Assembly: GCA_016210205.1 (NCBI GenBank)
Contig: JACQUO010000021.1
Span: 1 to 37,270 of the forward strand
Reading direction: 5' to 3'
Origin: Chloroflexota bacterium
GTDB lineage: Bacteria; Chloroflexota; Dehalococcoidia; JACQUO01
DNA: 37,270 nucleotides
The stretch's first letter is position 1; each line of letters opens with the position of its first letter. A model generated the notes under the pieces. The model ran no database searches. It was not told where the DNA came from and saw only the letters and a program-made list of their open reading frames with translations. The position numbers were made by a program, and so were the translations under genes. Of the stretch, positions 7,544 to 15,320 are shown piece by piece.

Positions 7544-9103
7544 CTAGCTCACTTCCACATTGATGGAGTGGTACCCCGTTGCGCCGGACGGCGCCGGGCT
7601 CCTAGGGGTGGGGTCTTGTGGTGTGCCTTTGCCGTCTGCCGCGCGGACGACCAGCTTGTACCGTCCCGGCTTGGGTGTCCAGTCAGCGGTCCACAGCACC
7701 CACGTGTAGGGCCCAAGGGCCAGTTTGAGCGTGCCGGGCAACCATGTATTCCCGCTGTCCAAGCTGAATTCCACCTTTGAGATGCCCTTCGCGCCTGAGA
7801 ACGCGACCCCGCCGATTCGATACACGCCCGCCGTAGTGGTCGTTCCATCAGCCGGGGCGAGCACTTCAGACATCGTCCTGACTTCTGCTACCTTGTCCCA
7901 GCCCCGCTCCTCCCAATACCCCGTGTACTCCTCACTCTGGGCCTCGATGCGCTCTACCCACTTGGGGTTCTTCATACCGTAGCGACCAGGGATGAGCAAC
8001 CGCGCGGGGAACCCGTGCTCGCGGGTTAGCGGCTCTCCGTTCATCTGGTGTACGAGCAGCACCTCCGGGTCCATCGCCACGTCCAGCGGCACGCTCTCTG
8101 AGTAGCCGTCCGTCGCGAAGAACGCGATGAACTTCACGCCGTCCTTGAGGCCAGCCTGCTCCAGTAGTCCGCGCAACGAAATCCCTTTCCACTTCGCGGT
8201 GCTGATGAGGTCACCCCCCACCTCATTGCTGATGCACTCAAGCGTCTGGTACCGCTCGCTGGCCGCCATCGCCGTCACCTCGTCGTGGGTGAGGGTGAGC
8301 GGCTGGTTCACCATTCCTTGCACAAGGAGACGCCACGTGTTCGCGTTCACCGTTGGATCGACGAAGTTCTTGGAGACGACGTAGAACCGCTCTGTGAGAG
8401 TCACGTCTGGCGGGAGCACGCCAGCGTCACGGAGATTCATCTTTGCAGTCCGTGTTGCCGCGGTGATGCCTGACACGATAGAGCGCAGTCCAAAGCCCAC
8501 TCCAGCGATAACCACTATAAAGAATATTGCTCGCTTGATGAACGCCCGACGGCTCATTCCCTGAGCTGACGGCAGCGCACCCTCGGTCGAAGTCACTGGC
8601 TTCTTCTCTCCAACCAGCCATGCAAGGGTAACCCCGTAGAGCACCATGGCTACGAGTGTCGCGAAGAGGAAGGAGAGTCCGCCGCCAGGCACATCGGCGC
8701 CGAGGAACCCGCCACCGGCAAGTGGCACCAGCACCAGGACTGTCAGCAGCCAGAGCACCGCGCCGAACGCGAAGCCCACCGCGATGCGCGTTTTCTGATC
8801 CCAGGCATCCAACCGTTGCCTGAGGGCAGCCACGAATGCCAGACCGACCAGGCCGCCGCCAATGCCAAGCGCTACCGTGAAGCCCAGGACGGAGAGCGCT
8901 TTGCCCAGGTGAAATGTGTGTTGGAGGAGGAACTCGAAGGTCTGGGGTGACATGAGGGAAACTAACTTGTCAGTAAGGACCTCTTGCAGGGACGGCGTGC
9001 CGAGCGCAAACCGCAGCGCCAGCATTGTGAACGAGGCCAGGAAGCCCGCAATCAAGCCGACACCAAGCCCACCTGAGAGGAGCCACTGCCATCGCGCCTT
9101 CAT
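7544..9103 (-). CDS. Polytopic membrane molybdopterin oxidoreductase (sulfite oxidase family) with internal Tat motif
   Basis: A 519-residue protein with about four N-terminal membrane segments (roughly residues 9-31, 68-94, 107-130, 142-165), a short loop, then SRRAFIK (184-190) leading into a fifth hydrophobic segment (about 192-208). The rest is an extracytoplasmic sulfite-oxidase-type molybdopterin domain with the cofactor-ligating Cys at 290 in TLECISNEVGGD, the ARLLIPGRYGMKNPKWV segment and a C-terminal Ig-like dimerisation domain. SRRxFxK is a twin-arginine signal, here placed internally. This matches the Sec/Tat dual-targeted molybdoproteins described in actinobacteria (Streptomyces Sco3746 type). 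Electron acceptor and substrate are unknown. I choose ATG 9103; ATG 9133 is also possible, and a TATAAT sits right at it. No molybdenum cofactor genes are nearby. Confidence 0.85.
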   Translation of the reverse strand: MKARWQWLLSGGLGVGLIAGFLASFTMLALRFALGTPSLQEVLTDKLVSLMSPQTFEFLLQHTFHLGKALSVLGFTVALGIGGGLVGLAFVAALRQRLDAWDQKTRIAVGFAFGAVLWLLTVLVLVPLAGGGFLGADVPGGGLSFLFATLVAMVLYGVTLAWLVGEKKPVTSTEGALPSAQGMSRRAFIKRAIFFIVVIAGVGFGLRSIVSGITAATRTAKMNLRDAGVLPPDVTLTERFYVVSKNFVDPTVNANTWRLLVQGMVNQPLTLTHDEVTAMAASERYQTLECISNEVGGDLISTAKWKGISLRGLLEQAGLKDGVKFIAFFATDGYSESVPLDVAMDPEVLLVHQMNGEPLTREHGFPARLLIPGRYGMKNPKWVERIEAQSEEYTGYWEERGWDKVAEVRTMSEVLAPADGTTTTAGVYRIGGVAFSGAKGISKVEFSLDSGNTWLPGTLKLALGPYTWVLWTADWTPKPGRYKLVVRAADGKGTPQDPTPRSPAPSGATGYHSINVEVS

Positions 9104-9244
9104 TCGATTCTTTTCTGTAGAGGCCGCCCGCATTATACTACGTCCAGCTTCGATGTAACGGATTAGATGTACTTGCAGCGTTTCTACCTGATGGCATGGT
9201 GCGCATGTTTTCGGGAAAGTCCGAGTTTTACCTTTCGTCAACAA

Positions 9245-9280
9245 TGGTAGAGCTGGGAGGATTCGAATCCCCAGTGACCA
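9245..9280 (-). other. tRNA 3'-end-like fragment
   Basis: On the minus strand the segment reads like the variable loop, T-arm (with TTCGAAT loop), acceptor strand and terminal ACCA of a tRNA. No matching 5' acceptor half or anticodon arm is present upstream, and the last T-stem pair would be A-C. It is also close to a plain palindrome (CTGGG...CCCAG around TTCGAA). Such 3' tRNA pieces are classic scars of integrative elements; decay or coincidence are alternatives. Confidence 0.25.
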
Positions 9281-9347
9281 CGGCCCGCTTGCTTGCCGAG
9301 GCATTTTTACGGAGCTTAGTGTATGATAATAGAATAACACTACGCAA

Positions 9348-10003
9348 ATGATAAGCCGTTTTAGACGCTTGGGACTCCAGAAGCGCATTATGCTCTACGC
9401 TACTGTAGGGCTAATGCTGATGTTCGGCGGCTTTGCCTTTCTTGGCCTGGAGTCAGTGGAACGGGCAACCCAGCTTGTTTACCGGAACGCCTGAGCACCG
9501 CCTATACGACGGTAGGAATCATTGCGCGGGATTCCCTCCGCGTATTACAGGACGTGCAAGAGACAAGCCCCAAGCTCATCACGAAGGACGAAACAGGCCG
9601 CACGTCGGCTGCTCGCATTCTGCTAGATTACCTTGCTAAGACCGACCTCTCCCCGTTTTTCCGAATCACCGGCGTCTGGGTCTTTGATGATAATAGCCAC
9701 CTGCGGGTAGCAGCTGGCGAGCCCGTCCCGACCTCCGACAGCATGCCGCCCTCCCTCTCAGCCACACTCACAATGTCACAAAACGAGTTCGTGGTACTAC
9801 CACCGGTGGGAGGGACAGCGAGCAACATTCCCTTCGCCACCATAATGAGCCGCGTGGCTGAATCGACAGGCTCTCCCGGGCTGGTCGTTGCCGTCCATAC
9901 GGTGTCTGTCAACAGTTCGGACCCCTACAATCCTACCTCCTTCTGGCGGACTTCAACTTTGGACAGAACTTGGTCAACGCCACGGCGCGGAATGCAGACT
10001 TAG
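9348..10003 (+). pseudogene. Frameshifted, truncated sensor/chemoreceptor-like protein gene
   Basis: ATG 9348 opens a 48-codon frame beginning MISRFRRLGLQKRIMLYA, with one membrane segment (about residues 14-33), the typical start of Chloroflexota sensor histidine kinases. It stops at TGA 9492-9494. Exactly at that point a second frame (from GAA 9485) continues sensibly as ERLSTAYTTVGIIARDSL and runs to 10003. Adding one G in the GG at 9484-9485 would join them as YRERLSTAYTT, so a single-base loss broke the gene. The downstream part reads as an extracytoplasmic sensor domain. No HAMP, kinase or signalling domain follows, so the gene is also truncated at its 3' side. Either a recent pseudogene or, less likely, a sequencing error plus rearrangement. 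Confidence 0.6.
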
Positions 10004-10386
10004 CCAAGACAGCCCCTACCAGTGGGGATACCCAGGCTGCGGCAGTCCTGGCGGCCATGCAGTCTAAACTGGATGCTAGCCTGGCCTCCTGGAAGGGTGG
10101 AAACTATCAGGATGCCGGGGCCGCTGCCCAGCTTGTGGATGGAACATGGCTCGGCAACGTCACCGCCGCCCTCAAAGCAAAGAATGGTGCGGATGCAGCC
10201 CTGAAGACAGCCCTCGACGCCTACGCGGCCCTGGCCGGTAAGGCCGGCGATGCCGGCACCGTCGCCAATGCGGAGCTAGCGGCTGTCCGCGCTGCCGCAG
10301 TGGCGCAGCAGGTGATGGTCGGTCAGTTCTGGGCGGACACAAAGCTTCAGGATGGCATCCGGCAGGTGGCTGCTACCGTCAAGTAA
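9970..10386 (+). pseudogene. Fragment of an alpha-helical protein of unknown function
   Basis: Coding-like sequence ending at TAA 10384 in a different frame from the preceding sensor fragment. It is Ala-rich with heptad-like helices (LDASLASWKGGNYQDAG, ANAELAAVRAAAVAQQVMV). The coding-like sense extends upstream of the TTG at 9970 to about 9928 (LLLADFNFGQN) without a start codon or good ribosome site, suggesting it is the 3' part of another gene fused by deletion to the sensor remnant. I do not recognise the family. It could be translated from TTG 9970 as a 138-residue protein, but that seems unlikely. Confidence 0.4.
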
Positions 10387-10425
10387 CATTACGCCCTAAG
10401 CAGCAACTTGCATCCCTAGTCTGTA

Positions 10426-10465
10426 TTGCTGGTGGAGACGGAGGAGACCCGAGCTCCACCAGCAA
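10426..10465. repeat. 12-bp inverted repeat after the broken sensor region
   Basis: TTGCTGGTGGAG (10426-10437) and CTCCACCAGCAA (10454-10465) are perfect complements around a 16-base loop. No T-run follows on either strand. It lies 40 bp after the end of the gene fragment and could be its terminator or a terminal repeat left by a lost element. Confidence 0.45.
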
Positions 10466-10704
10466 CATGTTGTTTCAGGAGCCTCTGGGCCATCTGCTAC
10501 TGGCTCCCCGTGAATTTAGACGCCTGAACACTAGTGGCAGAAATGATCGGGGCGGCGAGAGGACGGGCATGCGGGGAGTGCAGGCACCCTACGCTGCGGC
10601 CACCACCGGCGTCTCCTCAGCTTTGGTCATAGCGAGCCGCTACGCCAGCAGACCGGAGCCAGCCCTCATGAGACTGCTGAACTAGTCTGTGTAAATCCCC
10701 TATA

Positions 10705-10722
10705 TCCCCCCGTCTTGGGGGA
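10705..10722 (-). terminator. Hairpin downstream of the ABC exporter genes
   Basis: TCCCCC (10705-10710) and GGGGGA (10717-10722) form a 6-bp stem 16 bp after the exporter stop codon on the minus strand. There is no poly-T tail, so termination strength is uncertain. Confidence 0.35.
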
Positions 10723-10737
10723 CACTCCCGGGCCCCC

Positions 10738-12663
10738 TTACTGTGAGCGATTCCGCTCACCAGGGGCGGGAACAGGTTCCTGGCCTGCTCCGTTAGCTCT
10801 ATCACCACTGCCGTCATGGGATTCAGTCTGGTAAGTCATCCGATAGAGGCGGCTGTAGAGGCCGTCTCGCGCCAGCAACTCGTCGTGGGTCCCTATTTCC
10901 ACAATACGCCCGTCCTGCAGCGCGGCAATGCGGTCAGCGCCGCGAATGGTGGAGAGTCGGTGGGCGATAACGAACGAGGTGCGTCCCTTCAACAAATGTT
11001 TTAACGCCTGCTGGATAATGGCTTCCGTGCTGCTGTCGACTCTTGCCGTAGCCTCGTCCATCACCAGGATACGTGGGTTGGCGATGACGGCCCGCGCGAA
11101 ACTGAGCAGTTGGCGTTGGCCCAGCGATAGATTTTGGCCGCGCTCGACGAGCACGGTGTCATAGCCGTTCTCGAGCTGCATGATGAACTCATGGGCGCCC
11201 ACTGCTCGGGCAGCCTGGATGACCTCTTCGCCCTCGGCCTCCGGACGGCCGTACCGAATGTTGTCTCGTACCGTGCCAGAGAAGAGGAAGGGATCCTGGA
11301 GGACAACACCCATCTGCCGTGCCAGGGAGATGCGCTGGACATCGCGTATGTCGTACCCATCGATGCGCACGCTGCCGGAGATCACATCGTAGAGGCGAGC
11401 GACGAGGGCGGTGATGGTTGTCTTTCCGCTGCCTGTTGGTCCCACCAAGGCTATGGTCTCCCCCGGAGCAACTTGGAGGTTAATATCGTGGAGCACGAGC
11501 GCCTCAGGGCTATAGCCGAAATCAACGTGCTCGAAGGTGACCTCCCCTCGGATGGGCGGCAACGGAGCAGCGTTGGCTTTATCCACAATCTCAGGCTTGG
11601 TATCAAGGACCTCAAAGGCGCGCTGGCCACCTGCCATGGCGCGCTGCAACTGCGCGTACTGCATGACAAGCTCCCGCACCGGGTCGAAGAAGCGCTGGAC
11701 ATAGAGAGCGAAGGCCACAATCACTCCGACGGTCGCAGTACCGTTGAGCACGCTGATGCCGCCGAAAATGATTACAACCCCGGTGGCGATCGCCATGGAC
11801 ATTTCCACTGCCGGGTTCACCATCGCGGTGAGCCGAGCGGCTTCGACGTTAGCGTTGAGGTTGTTGGCGTTCACTCTATCGAATCGGCGCTGGTTTTCAT
11901 CCTCGCGACTGAGGCTCTGGATTACCCTTACCCCGGAGATATTCTCTTGCAAGTTTGTGTTGACGATGGAAATAGACTGCCGCACCTTGATGAACGCCTT
12001 CTTCGCCCGCTCTTGCCATATCCACAGCACGAGCAGCAGGAAAGGCAACACGGCCAAGGTGACCAGCGCCAAGAACCAGTCAAGCCTAAAGAGCCAGAAC
12101 ATGATGACGGCCAAGCCGAGGAGATCCGCGAGAACCGTGAAGAATCCCGATGTCAGCAAATCTTGCAGCGCCGTCACATCGTTCTGAACGCGGGACATCA
12201 CCCGTCCCACCTCGTTGCGGTCATAGAAACTCATGGAGAGCTTTTGCAAGTGGATGAACATTTGCTGCCGTAGCGTCAGCAAAACGCGGTGGCCCATCCA
12301 GGCTGTGGTGTTCATATAGCCAAAGTAAGAAGCCCAGGATAGGAGCGCCAGGCCCGCTATGGCGAGGCTGATTAGAGCAAGATCAGGGAGCTTGCCTTGC
12401 AGGGCTCTATCAATGGCCATGCCGACGAGGGCCGGCTGGGTGAAGGAGGCCAGGGAGAAGAGCACGGTGCCTATGACCGCGATGAGCACCCGCACTTTAT
12501 ATGGACGCACATAGCCGACCAGGCGGACTACGACCTTGTGGTCATAAGCCCTACCCAGAGCTTCATCCGACCAACCGTCCATAGCGCGGCGGAGACCACC
12601 TGCACCCAGCCCCCCTCCTCTGTAGCTGCCTCCACCACCAGTCCAACCTCCGAAACCGGCCAT
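10738..12663 (-). CDS. ABC exporter half-transporter, catalytic subunit of a heterodimer
   Basis: A membrane ATPase of 641 residues with six transmembrane helices (about 55-330) fused to a nucleotide-binding domain. Walker A GPTGSGKTT is at 408-416, Walker B ILVMDE at 532-537 with the catalytic Glu537, and the switch His568 (FVIAHRLST) is present. The signature is LSLGQ (512-516), not LSGGQ. Paired with the next gene, whose Walker B lacks the Glu, this gives one canonical and one degenerate ATP site, as in LmrCD, BmrCD and TM287/288 multidrug exporters; this subunit supplies the competent Walker B. A Gly-rich N-terminal tail (residues 1-24) is unusual. GGAG seven bases before ATG 12663 supports the start. 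It follows its partner after 45 nt in one operon with marR. The substrate is unknown; drug or lipid export is inferred from family and regulator. Confidence 0.92.
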   Translation of the reverse strand: MAGFGGWTGGGGSYRGGGLGAGGLRRAMDGWSDEALGRAYDHKVVVRLVGYVRPYKVRVLIAVIGTVLFSLASFTQPALVGMAIDRALQGKLPDLALISLAIAGLALLSWASYFGYMNTTAWMGHRVLLTLRQQMFIHLQKLSMSFYDRNEVGRVMSRVQNDVTALQDLLTSGFFTVLADLLGLAVIMFWLFRLDWFLALVTLAVLPFLLLVLWIWQERAKKAFIKVRQSISIVNTNLQENISGVRVIQSLSREDENQRRFDRVNANNLNANVEAARLTAMVNPAVEMSMAIATGVVIIFGGISVLNGTATVGVIVAFALYVQRFFDPVRELVMQYAQLQRAMAGGQRAFEVLDTKPEIVDKANAAPLPPIRGEVTFEHVDFGYSPEALVLHDINLQVAPGETIALVGPTGSGKTTITALVARLYDVISGSVRIDGYDIRDVQRISLARQMGVVLQDPFLFSGTVRDNIRYGRPEAEGEEVIQAARAVGAHEFIMQLENGYDTVLVERGQNLSLGQRQLLSFARAVIANPRILVMDEATARVDSSTEAIIQQALKHLLKGRTSFVIAHRLSTIRGADRIAALQDGRIVEIGTHDELLARDGLYSRLYRMTYQTESHDGSGDRANGAGQEPVPAPGERNRSQ

Positions 12664-12708
12664 TAGGATTCTCCCTTAGTGCGTTACGCTGTTCGCGGGC
12701 GCGGCCCG

Positions 12709-14493
12709 TCAGGACGCGACGGCCGAGTGACCCACAGGTTGCGCCTTGTTCAGGGCTTCCTCCTGGTCCCGCAACTCGAGGTCGTAGATGCGCCGGTAGA
12801 AGCCGTTCTCGTTGAGCAGCTCCTCATGGCGACCCCGTTCCACAATCTGTCCTCGGTTCAACACCAGGATCTGGTCAGCCAGCTTAATCGTGCGCAACCG
12901 CTGGGCTATCACGAAGGTGGTTCGGCCCCTCATGACTTCTTGAAGTGCCTGCTGGATGAGGTACTCCGTTTCGGTATCCACGCTGGCTGTGGAGTCGTCC
13001 AGCACCAGGATCGCCGGGTCGAGAAGTAGCGTCCGCGCTATCGCAACCCGCTGCTTCTGGCCTCCCGACAGGGTCACCCCCCGTTCGCCGATCCACGTGT
13101 CATAGCCCCCTGGCAACGTGCTGATGAAGTCTTGGATGCAGGCTGCCTTCGCTGCTTGCTCAATCTGCTCCTGGGTGGCAGAGGGCATTCCATACGAGAT
13201 GTTGTCGCGGATAGTGCCCGAGAAGAGGAAAACGTCCTGCTGGACAATCGCCATACATCGCCGCAAGGACGTAATAGCCATGGCGCGAATATCAGTTCCA
13301 TCAATCGTTATCCGGCCTTCGGTCACGTCATAGAACCGCGGCAACAGGTTCACGACGGTGGTCTTGCCGCTGCCCGTGGGACCCAGCAACGCAATCACCT
13401 GGCCGGGCTGAGCGTCAATGTTGATGCTGCAGAGGACCGGGCTAAGTCTGTTGTAGGCGAACGACACGTCCTCAAAGCGCACATGCCCTGTCACTTGGCC
13501 CAACGCTACGGCGCCAGGTAACTCTTTCACGGCAGACTCCGCATCGAGGATTTCAAAGATGCGTCGGCCCGCAGAGTAGGCCCTGGCCGTCACGTTGACG
13601 ACCATCCCCAGGCTGCGCAGAGGCTGCTGCAACAATGTGAGATAGAGAGCGAAGCCAGCCAACTCACCCTGCGTCATGCGCCCCGCCACGATCTCCTGCC
13701 CCCCGAACCAGATTGTGGCCGCCATCCCGAGCATCCAAATCCCCGCCATCGTGGGAACGGAGATAGACTGAAGCCGCGTGGAATCATAGGAGTCTTTGAA
13801 GAGCGCTTCGGCTTCCTTCGTGAACTTGGCTATCTCCAAGTCCTCACGCCCGAAGGACCGGACAACCCGCGCCCCGGAGAGGTTCTCCTGAAGGACTGTG
13901 GTGAGTTGGGCCAAACCCTCTTGCACCCTGGTCCATGTAGCCCGGAGCTTGCCGCTGAAATACCCCGAACTCGCGGCGATGATGATGAGGAACGGTGACG
14001 TCACCAGCGCGAGTCGCCAGTTGCTGAGCAACATGAGGACGAGCGCACCCATCATGACTATCACGAAGTATGCCGCCCGCAAGATGCCCATCTGAATGAA
14101 CTGCTGCACTGCCTCGACATCCTGGGTGGCGCGCGACATCAATTCTCCTGTCTGGTGCTTGTCGTGGTAGGCATAGGAGAGACGCTGAAGGCGATTATAG
14201 ATAGAGTTGCGGAGATCGTACGCTACACGCTGAGCAAGCCACTGCCCCAGATATTGCTGTCCATATGTGGACAGGGAGCGCAGACCAGCAGCTCCCAAGA
14301 TTGCCGAAGCCGCTATCACCAAGACCAGGTAACGCTGGTCATGCTGGGTATTGATACCAAAGTCTATGGCCCACGCCACCAGCTTGGGGCTGATGAGAAG
14401 GAACACGCCCGCCCCAAGCACGCAGAGCCAGGCCAGAGCGACGCGACGCTTATACCTGAAAACGAGGGCGTAGAGCCTAAGGTACGCTGACAT
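12709..14493 (-). CDS. ABC exporter half-transporter, degenerate-site subunit
   Basis: A 594-residue half-transporter: six membrane helices (about 15-310), then an ATP-binding domain with Walker A GPTGSGKTT (371-379), a canonical LSGGQ signature (475-479), and Walker B ILVLDD (495-500). Asp500 replaces the catalytic Glu and Gln531 replaces the switch His (FVIAQRLRT). These losses mark the inactive site of a heterodimeric exporter, complementary to the LSLGQ signature of the partner. The ATG at 14493 follows AAGGTG with six-base spacing; an upstream GTG at 14502 is less likely. The start overlaps the 3' end of the MarR gene by 17 nt, so translation is probably coupled. It should form an inner-membrane multidrug-type exporter with the downstream product. 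Confidence 0.92.
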   Translation of the reverse strand: MSAYLRLYALVFRYKRRVALAWLCVLGAGVFLLISPKLVAWAIDFGINTQHDQRYLVLVIAASAILGAAGLRSLSTYGQQYLGQWLAQRVAYDLRNSIYNRLQRLSYAYHDKHQTGELMSRATQDVEAVQQFIQMGILRAAYFVIVMMGALVLMLLSNWRLALVTSPFLIIIAASSGYFSGKLRATWTRVQEGLAQLTTVLQENLSGARVVRSFGREDLEIAKFTKEAEALFKDSYDSTRLQSISVPTMAGIWMLGMAATIWFGGQEIVAGRMTQGELAGFALYLTLLQQPLRSLGMVVNVTARAYSAGRRIFEILDAESAVKELPGAVALGQVTGHVRFEDVSFAYNRLSPVLCSINIDAQPGQVIALLGPTGSGKTTVVNLLPRFYDVTEGRITIDGTDIRAMAITSLRRCMAIVQQDVFLFSGTIRDNISYGMPSATQEQIEQAAKAACIQDFISTLPGGYDTWIGERGVTLSGGQKQRVAIARTLLLDPAILVLDDSTASVDTETEYLIQQALQEVMRGRTTFVIAQRLRTIKLADQILVLNRGQIVERGRHEELLNENGFYRRIYDLELRDQEEALNKAQPVGHSAVAS

Positions 14494-14959
14494 CGGCACC
14501 ACCTTGTGAGAAGGCCCCCCCGAGGACCCGCAAGGCCGCGGACACGGTGGCCAACTCCTCCTTAGATAGGGAACGAAGACCCTCCGCCAATTGTTGGTGC
14601 GTTTCCAATCGGGCCAACGCGAAGGCCGTCCGCCCCCGCTGGGTGAGCGACAGGCAAATGCGGCGTCGGTCTTCAGCGACGCGACGCGCGACCACCTTCT
14701 GGGTCACTAGCTTCTGCACCAACTTGGATGCGGAGGGCAGCGTAAGGCCTAGGTGTTTCGCCACCTCCGAAAGAGACGCACCGGGATGACGCCGCAGGTA
14801 ATTTAAGGCTCTGAAAGAGGGAATCGAGAGGCCAGGCATGGTTCGAAGGCGCATCTCACTCCGAATACGCCTCATAAGCAGCGGAGCTATGTCCAGCAAG
14901 AGCGCGGAACACTCAGCCGGGGTGGCTGCTAGATTAGTTTCAACTTTCAACTGTTTCAC
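14477..14959 (-). CDS. MarR-family transcriptional regulator
   Basis: A winged-helix repressor of about 160 residues. The helix-turn-helix region is visible as ASLSEVAKHLGLTLPSASKL, followed by the wing VARRVAEDRRRICLSLTQRG, the most diagnostic MarR segment. MarR proteins bind palindromes as dimers and release DNA on binding phenolic or drug-like ligands. The first possible GTG (14986) lies inside the promoter spacer and cannot be used if that promoter is active. GTG 14959 falls right at the predicted transcription start, suggesting a leaderless mRNA. The gene overlaps the first ABC exporter gene, so it heads an autoregulated efflux operon. A divergent MFS drug transporter on the other side may be under the same control. 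Confidence 0.88.
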   Translation of the reverse strand: MKQLKVETNLAATPAECSALLLDIAPLLMRRIRSEMRLRTMPGLSIPSFRALNYLRRHPGASLSEVAKHLGLTLPSASKLVQKLVTQKVVARRVAEDRRRICLSLTQRGRTAFALARLETHQQLAEGLRSLSKEELATVSAALRVLGGAFSQGGADVSVP

Positions 14960-14965
14960 AAAGAA

Positions 14966-14994
14966 ATTATAGTGCGCTTGACCCACACAGTCAA
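14966..14994 (-). promoter_or_regulatory. Promoter of the marR-ABC exporter operon
   Basis: On the minus strand TTGACT (14994-14989), a 17-bp spacer, and a perfect TATAAT (14971-14966). The predicted start falls at or next to GTG 14959, implying a leaderless transcript. It is one of the best promoter matches in the window. Confidence 0.8.
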
Positions 14995-14995
14995 G
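14977..14995. promoter_or_regulatory. Putative MarR operator
   Basis: CTTGAC (14977-14982) and GTCAAG (14990-14995) form a perfect 6-bp inverted repeat with a 7-bp centre, overlapping the -35 hexamer and spacer of the marR promoter. A dimer bound here would block polymerase, the usual MarR autorepression layout. Binding is inferred. Confidence 0.55.
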
Positions 14996-15162
14996 AGGGG
15001 CTTTACGCTAGCCGTGCCAGCGTCTTTAGGTTGCCTGATGTCATCTTTCAGGCGGCGCGGCCCCTCGGCAAAACCTTCCTAGCGGCCTTTAAGGCCTGAC
15101 TTCGGGGGAGTGTCTGAAGGAAACTGGTTCCTGTCTCAAGTGCCGGGGGAGAAGGTCGAGGC

Positions 15163-15191
15163 TTGGCGACAGCCTTATTCGGTATTATAAT
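15163..15191 (+). promoter_or_regulatory. Candidate promoter of the MFS transporter gene
   Basis: TTGGCG (15163-15168), 17-bp spacer, TATAAT (15186-15191), reading towards the transporter with a leader of about 120 nt. The 14996-15320 interval otherwise holds no convincing gene; it is the divergent control region of the efflux island. Confidence 0.5.
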
Positions 15192-15320
15192 GAGGAACGT
15201 CCCCCAGGGCACGCTCAACGTATCCCCGAGTGGGTTTGACCTTGAGGCACGAGCGACGGTCGCATGCCCCAAGCTTCACATCGCTTCTGGTACAGAAAAG
15301 GGGCATAGCTAGAATCTAGA

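Larger units (their letters stand above)
10387..10737. other. Intergenic stretch with two inverted repeats, no gene
   Basis: No frame here has coding sense or a ribosome site. It holds the long dyad at 10426-10465 and the hairpin at 10705-10722; otherwise I see nothing in it. Confidence 0.5.

Noticed and set aside
9104-9388. N-terminal extension of the molybdoprotein frame containing a CAPCH heme-like motif
   Set aside because: Lies upstream of the TATAAT at about 9133-9138, includes the tRNA-like segment, and has no ribosome site; a single CxxCH in a non-homologous extension is likely chance.
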